From Izhakiella capsodis (lineage in GTDB: Bacteria; Pseudomonadota; Gammaproteobacteria; Enterobacterales; Enterobacteriaceae): a stretch of 64,000 bases of DNA. The DNA lies in the NCBI RefSeq assembly GCF_900115045.1, contig NZ_FOVC01000006.1, positions 124,001 through 188,000 on the forward strand, read 5' to 3'. The position numbers and the translations under genes were made by a program. This document shows positions 9,285 through 18,395 of this stretch, in pieces. Each line of letters begins with the position of its first letter. Position 1 is the stretch's first letter. Under the pieces are notes generated by a model. That model made no database searches and had not been told where the DNA came from. It saw nothing but the letters and a program-made list of their open reading frames with translations.

Positions 9285-9974
9285 TCAGAAACGGGTAGAG
9301 AAACGATACCCCGTCCCGCGCACTGTCTGCACCATCCTGTCATAGCCGCCAACCTCCAACGCTTTACGCAACCGGCGAATATGGACATCAACCGTACGGT
9401 CTTCCACATAAACGTTAGTTCCCCACACGTTATTCAGCAGCTGCTCACGGCTGTAAACGCGCTCCGGATGCGTCATAAAAAAATGGAGCAGTTTATATTC
9501 TGTAGGCCCCATTTCAATCAGTATATCGCCCGACATTACGCGATGAGAGGAAGGATCAAGGTTCAATCCCTGCACGTCAATGCTTTCTTCATCGGTCATC
9601 GGAGAAACACGTCGCAACACAGCCTTAATGCGCGCGATCAGCTCCTTCGGTGAGAAAGGTTTGGTGATATAGTCATCAGCCCCCACTTCCAGCCCACGGA
9701 CCTGGTCCTCCTCTTCACTGCGGGCCGTCAGCATAATGATCGGGATATCCCGTGTCATTGCATCACGCTTAAGGTGCTTGATATACTGAATACCGGTTCC
9801 ACCAGGCAGCATCCAGTCAAGTAGAATCAAATCCGGCCACGGCTCTATCAGAAGATTGATAGCACTATGGTAATCCTCAGCTTCAATCGGTTGAAAATCA
9901 CTTTGCTCAAGAACAAAACATAACATTTCCCGAATTGAGGACTCGTCTTCAACCACCAGAATGCGCTTTGCCAT
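9285..9974 (-). CDS. phoB: Phosphate regulon response regulator PhoB
   Basis: PhoB activates the Pho regulon when phosphorylated by PhoR. The product is 229 residues, exactly the usual length, from MAKRILVVEDE. The receiver domain shows the phosphorylated Asp53 (LILLDWMLPGG) and Lys105 (YITKPFSPKEL). The C-terminal winged helix carries VYSREQLLNNVWG and RTVDVHIRRLRKAL. Two adjacent ATGs occur; the second (9974) has AGGAG at five bases. The gene heads the phoBR operon and has a Pho box upstream, indicating autoregulation. Confidence 0.97.
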   Translation of the reverse strand: MAKRILVVEDESSIREMLCFVLEQSDFQPIEAEDYHSAINLLIEPWPDLILLDWMLPGGTGIQYIKHLKRDAMTRDIPIIMLTARSEEEDQVRGLEVGADDYITKPFSPKELIARIKAVLRRVSPMTDEESIDVQGLNLDPSSHRVMSGDILIEMGPTEYKLLHFFMTHPERVYSREQLLNNVWGTNVYVEDRTVDVHIRRLRKALEVGGYDRMVQTVRGTGYRFSTRF

Positions 9975-10019
9975 CATTGCTCCTGCCAACGCGACGTTCG
10001 TCGCTTCATAAACGGCGCC

Positions 10020-10054
10020 ATTATGCGTCAGTTTTATGACAAATTTATGAAAAA
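10020..10054 (-). promoter_or_regulatory. Pho box and -10 element of phoBR
   Basis: Reading on the minus strand, two direct TCATAAA-type repeats 11 bases apart (TTTCATAAATTTGTCATAAA) are followed by CTGACG and the -10 hexamer CATAAT at 10025-10020. The arrangement is nearly identical to the E. coli phoB promoter, where PhoB dimers bind and replace the -35 element. It lies about 50 bases before the phoB start codon. Confidence 0.85.
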
Positions 10055-10169
10055 AATACCGGCTACTTAGCGAGAATAGGGACAGTGATTGAGAGAAAAA
10101 TGTCGCCACACTGCCGCTTCAGCGGCAATTTACGTATAATTCCCGCTGTTTCGCCAGGGAGGAAATCCG

Positions 10170-11396
10170 GTGCGTATTATTCACACATCTGACTGGCATC
10201 TGGGCCAGCTTTTTTACACCAAAAGCCGGGCAGCCGAACACCAGGCGTTTCTTGACTGGCTATATCAACAAATTATCGCACACCGGATTGACGCGCTGAT
10301 TGTCGCCGGGGACATCTTTGATACCGGCTCACCGCCCAGTTACGCCCGCGAGATTTATAATCGTTTCGTGGTCCGGCTACAAAGCAGCGGTTGCCAGATG
10401 ATTGTACTGGGTGGAAACCACGACTCCGTCGCTATGCTAAATGAATCCCGCGAGTTACTGGCCTGCCTGAATACCCGGGTGATTGCCAGCGCCCGCGAAA
10501 ATCTGCAGCATCAGGTTCTGTTACTCAACGATCGTCACGGCAAACCCGGCGCGTTGCTGTGTGCCATCCCTTTCCTGCGTCCGCGCGATATATTACGCAG
10601 TGAAGCCGGGCAGAGCACACAGCAAAAACAGCAGTCGCTGCTGGACGCGATTAGCGCCCACTATCAGCAATGCTACCAGCACGCACAAGCACGCCGCACG
10701 CAGGAGCAGCTTAACGTCCCTATCATTGCAACCGGCCATCTTACTGCACTTGGCGTGACGAAAAGCGACGCGGTGCGTGACATCTACATTGGCACGCTGG
10801 ATGCTTTCCCAGCCAACGCGTTTCCCGCGGCGGATTATATCGCGCTGGGACATATTCACCGTGCGCAAACAATAAACGGCCAGTCACATATTCGCTACAG
10901 CGGTTCGCCGATTGCATTAAGTTTTGATGAGTCTGGTAGCGAGAAAAGCGTCTGCATGGTTGACTTCGAACAGGACCAGCTCAGTGCTCTTGAACTACTT
11001 AAAATCCCCTGCTATCAGCCCATGCGCATAATCAAAGGATCGCAGAGAGAAATTGAACAGCAACTGGCAACGTTGACGCTACCTGAGGGAGATAAACCCG
11101 TCTGGTTGGATATTGAAATCGCCAGCCAGGACTACCTCAGCGATATTCAGCAGCGCATTCAGACAATCACCGCCGATCTGCCGGTGGAAGTTCTGCTCAT
11201 TCGCCGCAGCCGTGAACAACGTGAGAACACCATTGTCCGTCAGCATAACGAAACGCTGGCAGAACTCAGCGTTGAAGAAGTTTTCTCCCGGCGGCTGATT
11301 GGTGAACCTGAGGAAGGTACGGAAAACGCAGAGCGACTCACCCGGCTGTTTAACCAGATTGTTGCGGACGTTCGCGAACGGGGGGCTGCAGAATGA
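10170..11396 (+). CDS. sbcD: Exonuclease subunit SbcD (Mre11-type nuclease)
   Basis: SbcD is the manganese-dependent nuclease of SbcCD, which cleaves DNA hairpins and processes double-strand ends. The 408-residue product has the phosphoesterase motifs HTSDWHLGQ, VAGDIFDTGSPP, GGNHDSV, TGHLTALG and ALGHIHRAQ in order. It starts at GTG 10170, eight bases after GGAGG. Its stop overlaps the sbcC start by four bases (ATGA), so the two subunits are translationally coupled. It is divergent from phoB, as in E. coli. Confidence 0.96.
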   Translation: MRIIHTSDWHLGQLFYTKSRAAEHQAFLDWLYQQIIAHRIDALIVAGDIFDTGSPPSYAREIYNRFVVRLQSSGCQMIVLGGNHDSVAMLNESRELLACLNTRVIASARENLQHQVLLLNDRHGKPGALLCAIPFLRPRDILRSEAGQSTQQKQQSLLDAISAHYQQCYQHAQARRTQEQLNVPIIATGHLTALGVTKSDAVRDIYIGTLDAFPANAFPAADYIALGHIHRAQTINGQSHIRYSGSPIALSFDESGSEKSVCMVDFEQDQLSALELLKIPCYQPMRIIKGSQREIEQQLATLTLPEGDKPVWLDIEIASQDYLSDIQQRIQTITADLPVEVLLIRRSREQRENTIVRQHNETLAELSVEEVFSRRLIGEPEEGTENAERLTRLFNQIVADVRERGAAE

Positions 11397-14300
11397 AAAT
11401 TATCACTTTACGATTTAAGAATCTCAATTCTCTGCGCGGAGAATGGCGTATTGATTTTTCAACCGGCCCCTTCGCCAGTAATGGCCTGTTCGCTATCACA
11501 GGGCCTACCGGTGCCGGTAAGACCACCTTACTGGATGCTATCTGCCTGGCGTTGTATCACGCAACGCCCCGGCTTGGCGGATTGTCGCAAACGCAAAACG
11601 ATCTGATGACTCGCAATACAGCGGAGTGTCTCGCCGAAGTGGAATTTGAGGTTAAAGGCGAACGCTGGCGCGCTTTCTGGGGACAAAACCGGGCGCGCGG
11701 CGCGGTGGACGGGAACTTGCAGCCTCCGCGCGTAGAGCTAGTACGCTGCGCTGATAACAAAATTGTTGCGGACAAAGTCAACGACAAAAAGCTAATGTTA
11801 GAAAAGCTAACCGGTCTCGACTTCGCCCGATTTACCCGCTCGATGATGCTGTCTCAGGGACAGTTTGCCGCCTTTTTAAATGCCGATGCGAAAGATCGCG
11901 CTGAGTTACTTGAACAGCTTACCGGCAGTGAAATTTATGGCCAGATTTCCGCCAGCGTTTATGAACAACATAAAAATGTGCGTAACGAACTCGATCTGTT
12001 AAAAACCGAAGCGGGTGCGATGGCCCTGCTGGATAACGATACCCGTAACGCACTGTTGGAGCAAAAGCAACAATTACTGGCGGAGGAGCAAACACTCACC
12101 CAACACTATGAGCAGGCACAGCAGCAAAGCCGCTGGCTTGAACAAAGTAAGCGCATTGAGGAACACATTCGCCAGGCAAAAAACCAGCAGCAGGATCTTC
12201 AGGAAAAATGGCAGTCCACGCAGTATGAACGGGACCGGCTGGCGCAAGGCGCACCGGCAGAAACGCTGCGCCCGCTGTGGACAAAAAAACAACAACTACA
12301 GCAGGATCGACTGGAACTTTTAAACCTAAGTGAGCAGTTACTTTCACAACTTGAGGAGGCGGATAAAGCGCTGAACATCGCCGCAGAGGCTTTCCAGCAA
12401 ACCAAGATTGAACGTCAACAGCTTGAGTCGCAGATCACCCAGCAGGAAAACATACTTAATGAGCAGGTGATCCCGCTTGATCACCAGCTAGCAACATTAC
12501 ATCAGCAGCTGCAGGAGCAAGAACGGGAACAGGCAAGTCAGCAGCAAGATCTACAAAGGCGCCGAGCGAAATATACGCAATTGCTATCTGATATCGACAC
12601 ACAGCAACAGGATCAGCAGCAGCGTCAGCAATGGCAAAAACAGCACCTCAAGGTGGAAAGCTGGGGCCCGGAGCTGGCCGGCTGGCGCCAGCAGTTGCGC
12701 CATTTACAGCAGCAGCGCCAACATGTCGAGCAGCTAAGTAAACAACATCAGCTGGCATCGACTGAACAACAGCAATTACAGCAGCAAATCACGCAACAAG
12801 AACAACGTATGCTGCCGCTACAGCAGCGCGAAATACAGGCTCACCGCAAACTTCAGGCGGCAGAGCAGGTACTTGCGTCATTACAGCAACAACATAACGA
12901 AAAAAAACTGCGCAAACACCTCTGCCAGCTCAACAACCTGCGTCCCGTTCGCCAGAGAATGCTACTGCTGGACTCACAAATACAGCCGCTGATGCTACGC
13001 CAGCGAGCGCTGTATCAGGGTGCTGAGCAAAATAAAACAGCAATCGCCGAAAAGCAGCAGGAAACGCAAGCGCTACGTCAACGTTATGACATGATGCTGC
13101 AACAAGTCAGCGCGGTTGAAAAACAGCAGGCTCTGGAACAGAAAATTATTGAATTATCAGCTGAGCGGGACCGACTGGTTGCCGGCAAGCCCTGCCCGCT
13201 TTGCGGTGCCTGCCAACACCCCGCCGTCGAGTCATATCAGAAGCTGGTTGTCGATGACTCTACAAACCGGCTGCCAGAGCTGCGGTCGAAGCTAACACAA
13301 CTGGCCCGGCAGCAAAGCGTCAGCAGCGAGCAGCTAAAAATGCTCGAAAAGCAGTCTTTGCTGGAGAGTCAGGAAGCTGATGATATCAGCCATCAGATTA
13401 CGGAACTTGCAGCGGAATGGGAGCGCTGTTGTATCAGTCTCTCGCTTACCTTACGTCCAGAACAGCGGGAAGCTTTGGCCGAGTGGCAGCAGCAGCAGGA
13501 TCTGCAGGAGCAACAATGTGAGATGACTCTGCAGCAATTTGAAGAAGCTGAGCGCACGTGGCATTTGTCTCGCGAAAATTACCAGCAGCACAACCAGCAG
13601 TTGATGCAGGCGAATCAACAGCACCAACTGCTGCTGCAACGCCAGCAAACCCACGCTGAGCACCTTACGCTGCTCAGCAACCAGCGACGAGATCAGCAGC
13701 AAATCTACCAGTCACAGCAGGAAGACTGGCAGAAAACCCTGCTCGATAGTGGGCTGTCACTGCCTTCAGACGACTGGCAGAGCTGGTTGGATATGCACGA
13801 ACAGATGTGGCAACAATGGCAGCATAACGAACGGCTGCTTAATGAAAATATACATCGACTGAGCGACTATCAGGCTCGTAAGCAAGTGCTTACTGTAGAT
13901 GTTGAAGAGAAAGCCACTCGCCTTCAGCAATTGCAAGAACAGATCGATGCGTTACAACAGCGCCACCAGCAAGGTCATCTCCAGCGTCGGTCATTGTTTG
14001 GCGACAGGCTACCTGCAGAGGCTCGCAGCCTTTGGTACCAACAGCGTCAGCAGAACGATAGCCTGCACGCTGAACGGCAGACAAATTGGCAGCAGGCAGA
14101 AAAGCGGCGCAATACTCTGGACGGGCAATACCAGACACTCAGTGTCCAGCTTGAACAAATTACAGCTCGCAGTGCGGCGCAGGAAAGTGAATTCGCAACG
14201 GCTCTCCAGCGGGCCAACTTCAGCAGCGAGCGGCACTATCTGGATGCTCTGTTAGCCCCCTCAGATCAACAGCAGTTGCAGAGCAGTCAGCTGCAACTGA

Positions 14301-15058
14301 ATCAGCATATCCAGCAGAATAATGCACTGCTGGATCAGGCACAACAAGCCTGGGAGGAACACCAAACGCACAGGCCACAGGCAATGACATCTTCGGCAGA
14401 GATGCTGCCTTCAGAACTGGAGTTGCTTCGTCAGCAGCTGCGGAATAATGCGCTTCAGCAGGGAGAAGTGACTCAGCAGCTAACCAGCGATGCCCAACGA
14501 CGCGAACAACAGCAGGCGGTTTTACAGCGAATTGCCGCCGATGAGCAACGGCTGATTGACTGGAGCCGGTTAAACCAGCTCATCGGCTCACAGACAGGTG
14601 ACCGTTTTCGCCGGTTTGCTCAGGGACTCACGCTCGATCATCTGGTATGGCTGGCTAACAATCAGCTGATGCGTCTGCACGGCCGCTATATGCTACAACG
14701 TAAAAATAACGAGGCACTGGAGCTTCAGGTGATTGATACCTGGCAGGCCGATGCCCAACGCGACACACGTACTCTTTCCGGCGGCGAAAGCTTTCTGGTT
14801 AGTCTGGCGCTGGCGCTGGCACTTTCAGACCTGGTGAGTCATAAAACGCGCATTGAGTCATTGTTTCTCGATGAAGGATTCGGCACCCTTGACGCCGAAA
14901 CGCTGGATATCGCGCTGGATGCACTGGATGCACTGAACGCCAGTGGCAAAATTATCGGCGTTATCAGCCATGTAGAAGCGATGAAAGAAAGGATCCCAGT
15001 ACAGATTAAAGTTTGCAATCAAAACGGATTGGGCTACAGCAAGCTGGCGTTGCCTTAA
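11393..15058 (+). CDS. sbcC: Exonuclease subunit SbcC (Rad50-type ATPase)
   Basis: SbcC is the SMC-like ATPase partner of SbcD. The Walker A motif GPTGAGKTTLLDAICLALY is near residue 40. A long coiled coil is interrupted by the zinc hook CPLCGACQHP (C601 and C604). The signature LSGGESFLVSLALALALSDL and Walker B SLFLDEGFGTLD lie near the C terminus. At 1221 residues it is about 170 longer than E. coli SbcC (1048). The extra length lies in the coiled coil, which is unusually rich in glutamine. All ATPase motifs are intact and the reading frame is unbroken. Confidence 0.96.
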   Translation: MKIITLRFKNLNSLRGEWRIDFSTGPFASNGLFAITGPTGAGKTTLLDAICLALYHATPRLGGLSQTQNDLMTRNTAECLAEVEFEVKGERWRAFWGQNRARGAVDGNLQPPRVELVRCADNKIVADKVNDKKLMLEKLTGLDFARFTRSMMLSQGQFAAFLNADAKDRAELLEQLTGSEIYGQISASVYEQHKNVRNELDLLKTEAGAMALLDNDTRNALLEQKQQLLAEEQTLTQHYEQAQQQSRWLEQSKRIEEHIRQAKNQQQDLQEKWQSTQYERDRLAQGAPAETLRPLWTKKQQLQQDRLELLNLSEQLLSQLEEADKALNIAAEAFQQTKIERQQLESQITQQENILNEQVIPLDHQLATLHQQLQEQEREQASQQQDLQRRRAKYTQLLSDIDTQQQDQQQRQQWQKQHLKVESWGPELAGWRQQLRHLQQQRQHVEQLSKQHQLASTEQQQLQQQITQQEQRMLPLQQREIQAHRKLQAAEQVLASLQQQHNEKKLRKHLCQLNNLRPVRQRMLLLDSQIQPLMLRQRALYQGAEQNKTAIAEKQQETQALRQRYDMMLQQVSAVEKQQALEQKIIELSAERDRLVAGKPCPLCGACQHPAVESYQKLVVDDSTNRLPELRSKLTQLARQQSVSSEQLKMLEKQSLLESQEADDISHQITELAAEWERCCISLSLTLRPEQREALAEWQQQQDLQEQQCEMTLQQFEEAERTWHLSRENYQQHNQQLMQANQQHQLLLQRQQTHAEHLTLLSNQRRDQQQIYQSQQEDWQKTLLDSGLSLPSDDWQSWLDMHEQMWQQWQHNERLLNENIHRLSDYQARKQVLTVDVEEKATRLQQLQEQIDALQQRHQQGHLQRRSLFGDRLPAEARSLWYQQRQQNDSLHAERQTNWQQAEKRRNTLDGQYQTLSVQLEQITARSAAQESEFATALQRANFSSERHYLDALLAPSDQQQLQSSQLQLNQHIQQNNALLDQAQQAWEEHQTHRPQAMTSSAEMLPSELELLRQQLRNNALQQGEVTQQLTSDAQRREQQQAVLQRIAADEQRLIDWSRLNQLIGSQTGDRFRRFAQGLTLDHLVWLANNQLMRLHGRYMLQRKNNEALELQVIDTWQADAQRDTRTLSGGESFLVSLALALALSDLVSHKTRIESLFLDEGFGTLDAETLDIALDALDALNASGKIIGVISHVEAMKERIPVQIKVCNQNGLGYSKLALP

Positions 15059-15404
15059 TCTCCTGAGCGCGCGACGGCGCGCGCTTTGATTGATACAGTC
15101 AGCCATCCAGTGAGTAGCGAAAAACGTTCTGTCTTCATATATTTGCTGTAAACAATTTCTCCATCAACCAGCAACACGATTTCTGGCACTCAGCGATCGC
15201 CGGCTTTAAAAGGAGTGCGGGTAGTTGATTTCGCGCCATGATGATGCACGACCTATCGCCCAGCCTCCTCTTTAACGCCTTTTTCAGCCTGTCCAATCAA
15301 CAGTAGAATGCAAAGACGATGAAACACTCGCATCGATTCGCTATCATGCGCTCTAACTATAAAACGCTGCGCGATGCTATTGCGCGCTGTAGAAGGAATG
15401 CACG
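15059..15404. other. Intergenic region sbcC-rdgC with a possible gene remnant
   Basis: E. coli has araJ and mak here; both are missing. On the minus strand, about 15110-15192 reads as an open stretch containing PEIVLLVDGEIVYSKYM and TERFSLLTGWL, which looks like real protein sequence. It is closed by a stop codon just upstream, and the preceding bases are interrupted in every frame. I read it as the tail of a decayed gene of unknown identity. The rdgC promoter must lie in the last 100 bases. Confidence 0.35.
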
Positions 15405-16316
15405 ATGTTGTGGTTTAAAAATATGATGGTGTATCGTCTGAATCGCGATATCCCTTTCTCGGCAGAAGAGATAGAAAAGCAGCTCGCCGCCTTCACATTT
15501 ACCCCTTGCGGCAGTCAGGATATGTCAAAGACCGGCTGGGTTTCGCCTATGGGTTCCCGCAGCGACACACTGACACACGTTAATAACAATCAGATCCTGA
15601 TTTGCGCGCGCAAAGAAGAAAAAATCTTGCCCGCACCAGTAGTTAAACAGGCACTGGACGCCAAAATTGAAAAACGGGAAGCCGAACATCAGCGCAAGCT
15701 GAAAAAGACCGAGAAAGACGCGCTTAAAGATGAAGTCCTCCATAGCCTGCTGCCCCGAGCCTTCAGCCGTTTCAGTCAAACCTATCTGTGGATTGACGGA
15801 GCAAATAATTTGATTGCCATTGATTGCGCCAGCGCCAAAAAGGCGGAGGACATTCTGGCACTGTTGCGTAAAAGCCTCGGCTCGCTGCCTGTAGTTTCAT
15901 TGACACTGGAAAACCCCATTGAACTGACGCTAACTGAGTGGGTTCGCTCCGGTGAACTGCCCACGGGCTTTGCACTAATGGATGAAGCAGAACTCAAAGC
16001 GCTGCTGGAAGACGGTGGCGTGATCCGCTGCAAAAAACAGGAGCTGGTTTGCGATGAAATCGCACATCATATTGAGGCAGGCAAGTTAGTCACCAAACTC
16101 GCTCTGGACTGGCAGGAGCGTATTCAGTTGGTGCTTTCCGATGATGGATCTATCAAGCGGCTGAAGTTTGCTGATGCCCTGCGTGAACAGAATGACGATA
16201 TCGATCGTGAAGATGTGGCGCAACGCTTTGACGCCGACTTCGTTCTGATGAGCGGTGAACTGGCGGCATTGATTGCTAATCTTATCGTTGCACTGGGAGG
16301 AGAGGCGCAACGTTAA
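15405..16316 (+). CDS. rdgC: Recombination-associated protein RdgC
   Basis: RdgC is a ring-shaped DNA-binding protein that limits RecA activity during recombination. Its 303-residue length equals that of E. coli RdgC. Conserved stretches include MLWFKNMMVYRLNRD at the start, TPCGSQDMSKTGWV, LHSLLPRAFSRFSQT, CASAKKAEDILALLRKSLGS and DFVLMSGELAALI. It is a single-gene unit ended by a terminator that faces ppnP. Confidence 0.97.
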   Translation: MLWFKNMMVYRLNRDIPFSAEEIEKQLAAFTFTPCGSQDMSKTGWVSPMGSRSDTLTHVNNNQILICARKEEKILPAPVVKQALDAKIEKREAEHQRKLKKTEKDALKDEVLHSLLPRAFSRFSQTYLWIDGANNLIAIDCASAKKAEDILALLRKSLGSLPVVSLTLENPIELTLTEWVRSGELPTGFALMDEAELKALLEDGGVIRCKKQELVCDEIAHHIEAGKLVTKLALDWQERIQLVLSDDGSIKRLKFADALREQNDDIDREDVAQRFDADFVLMSGELAALIANLIVALGGEAQR

Positions 16317-16320
16317 TCAG

Positions 16321-16342
16321 GAAGGCGGCTCGCCGCCTTTTC
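16321..16342 (+). terminator. Terminator after rdgC
   Basis: A perfect seven-base stem (AAGGCGG with CCGCCTT) closed by CTCG runs into TTTTCTT just after the rdgC stop. It lies between two converging genes and may also slow transcription from ppnP. Confidence 0.8.
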
Positions 16343-16350
16343 TTACCGAC

Positions 16351-16635
16351 TTACAGATAACGGCAAAGATATGCGCTTGGCTCAGCAATCTGTAGATGAA
16401 ACTCACTGTGTCCCGCAACGACAAACTTCTCTCCGGCAGAATAGACTCGCCATTCCGTTTCCCCCGGCAACAGAACGTTCATTGCCCCGCTCACAACCGT
16501 CATCTCCTCCTTCTGACGAGTGCCAAAGGCATACTCACCTTCCGCCATGACACCAATACTCGCATGACCAGTACTGGCACTGTTAAAACCAATCGATTTT
16601 ACCTTACCATCAAAATACTCATTCACATTGAGCAT
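16351..16635 (-). CDS. ppnP: Pyrimidine/purine nucleoside phosphorylase PpnP
   Basis: PpnP (formerly YaiE) is a small cupin-fold enzyme that phosphorolyses several nucleosides. The 94-residue product has the same length as the E. coli protein and the conserved blocks FDGKVKSIGF, GVMAEGEYAFGT, EEMTVVSGAMNVLLPG and HSEFHLQIAEPSAYLCRYL. It converges on rdgC and is divergent from marC. The rdgC-ppnP adjacency is kept from E. coli, and conserved synteny ends here. Confidence 0.96.
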   Translation of the reverse strand: MLNVNEYFDGKVKSIGFNSASTGHASIGVMAEGEYAFGTRQKEEMTVVSGAMNVLLPGETEWRVYSAGEKFVVAGHSEFHLQIAEPSAYLCRYL

Positions 16636-16842
16636 AACTTCCCCACAAATTCATGACAGTCAGACTGGCAGTGTAGAGTTATTCCCTCGCCACTGTCACT
16701 AAAATTTCCCGCGGGTAAGTCATTGCTAGCAGCAAAAGATAGATTTACCGTTAAGGGTCTATAACAACTTGCAATATTTCATTAATCTTATGCCATCCGC
16801 TGGCAGGAGCCGGCATTCTGCATTAATAAGTCAGGAGTAATA

Positions 16843-17508
16843 ATGGAATTATTAAAAGCGATTGGACTTGGGCTAATAGTGCTGCTACCGCTGGCCAATC
16901 CTCTTACTACCGTCGCCCTGTTTTTTGGCCTTGCCGGAGACATGAATTTCAGTGAGCGGAAGCGACAAGCGCTACAAGCTTCCATCTACGTATTTATCAT
17001 CATGGCGGTCGCTTTTTATGCCGGTAATATGGTGATGGATACATTTGGTATCTCTATTCCCGGCCTGCGGATTGCTGGCGGGCTCATCGTTATGTTTCTT
17101 GGCTTCCGCATGCTCTTTCCACCGCATCAGGCAGGACGTACGCTGGAGGCTGAACATAAGAAAGACGAGATGAATGAGCAAAAGTCGGTCAGCATAGCCT
17201 TCGTGCCGTTGGCTATGCCCGGAACGGCTGGTCCCGGTACTATCGCAATGATAATCAGCACCGCCTCAACTTTTCACGATAATAGTGTCTTTCCGCAGTG
17301 GATTCTGATGGTGGCGCCACCCCTGACCTTTTTATGCATCAGCGTTCTTCTGTGGCTATGCCTTCGCAGCTCAGGGGAGATCATACGATTGGTCGGCAAA
17401 GGGGGCATTGAAGCGATATCGCGGTTGATGGGTTTTTTGCTGGTATGCATGGGCGTTCAGTTTGTCATTAATGGTATTGAAGAGGTTATTACTCATTTTT
17501 CGCATTGA
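16843..17508 (+). CDS. marC: MarC family integral membrane protein
   Basis: MarC is an inner-membrane protein of unknown function, once wrongly linked to multiple antibiotic resistance. The 221-residue product matches E. coli MarC in length and in the blocks IGLGLIVLLPLANPLTTVAL, MDTFGISIPGLRIAGGLIV, AMPGTAGPGTIAMIIS and GKGGIEAISRLMGFLLVCMG. About six membrane segments are visible, with a charged loop near residues 100-120. The ribosome site AGGAG lies seven bases before ATG. In E. coli marC is divergent from marRAB near 34 min. No mar operon is here, so the gene has moved. Confidence 0.9.
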   Translation: MELLKAIGLGLIVLLPLANPLTTVALFFGLAGDMNFSERKRQALQASIYVFIIMAVAFYAGNMVMDTFGISIPGLRIAGGLIVMFLGFRMLFPPHQAGRTLEAEHKKDEMNEQKSVSIAFVPLAMPGTAGPGTIAMIISTASTFHDNSVFPQWILMVAPPLTFLCISVLLWLCLRSSGEIIRLVGKGGIEAISRLMGFLLVCMGVQFVINGIEEVITHFSH

Positions 17509-18395
17509 AGAGTGAAGCACCACGACAGACCGCGGATAAAAAACCCTAACGAAGCTGAGAGAATATGAACATTGCATGATTTAAATGAAGTGGCGTCAAA
17601 ATCCCACTCATATGTATAGCCACACTAGTGGCCGGGCGTTGTGACAATGCATAATAGTTATGTGCGCTTCTTCAAGTTCGCTCCGAGATAAAATGGTCAC
17701 AAGTCCACAATTGCGCTGGTCAGAACAATCCTCGCGCCGGGTTCTAAGTGAGTGTTAACGACGGGATTATATAGAGCCGCGTAAGCCAGGGTGCTGTGCT
17801 TCATCAACTCATGCACCCATGCGTTTTATCCTAATAGCTTTGATCCTGCAATCCGCCACAGTAATCAGCCATAACCTTAAACTCACAGTCTTTGACTGCT
17901 GCTGGCGCTCACCCAGCAGTATGGCTAATGCAACAACGTTCATAAATTCAAATTTACGGCTACGCTGTTGAGAATAGATTACCCCACGTCAGGAAAAATT
18001 AGCGCCCACCTGTTAAACGTGAACTATGACGGCATCATAGCTCATACCCTCTGGCTCATCGGTTAAACACCAAGCCAACGTGGCGTTTATCCTTTTTATT
18101 TTATTGCCAGAAAAGGTCATCGCGATAAGCATCAGGCAAACGCTTATAGCTTATAAAATCTGTACAACGCAGCTCCCCCGCGCTACTGACAATCAGTTAC
18201 AAATCTTAAACGCGATCCCTGACCTATGATAGCGAATCCATCATCAAATTAGGCCATTTTCCGCTCAACGGAAAAACATTGCGCAAATAAATTTGCTTGC
18301 GATAATTCGTCATTATCCGAATTTTGGTAATTTGATGAACTCATCGCTGCCGTTCTGGCAGTGCCGAATTATCGTGACGACGCGGGAGTTGGCGG
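17509..18395. other. Long stretch without recognisable genes
   Basis: Nearly 890 bases with short, broken reading frames on both strands. I see no tRNA, transposase or repeat array. A weak hairpin at about 18066-18090 (AAACACC...GGCGTTT followed by a T-rich tract) could be a terminator. The density of stops and lack of any protein-like stretch suggest decayed coding DNA between marC and the acyltransferase gene. Confidence 0.4.

Noticed and set aside
9975..10109. Extended N terminus for PhoB
   Set aside because: The frame is open upstream, but it runs through the promoter and Pho box, and the family length fits the start at 9974.
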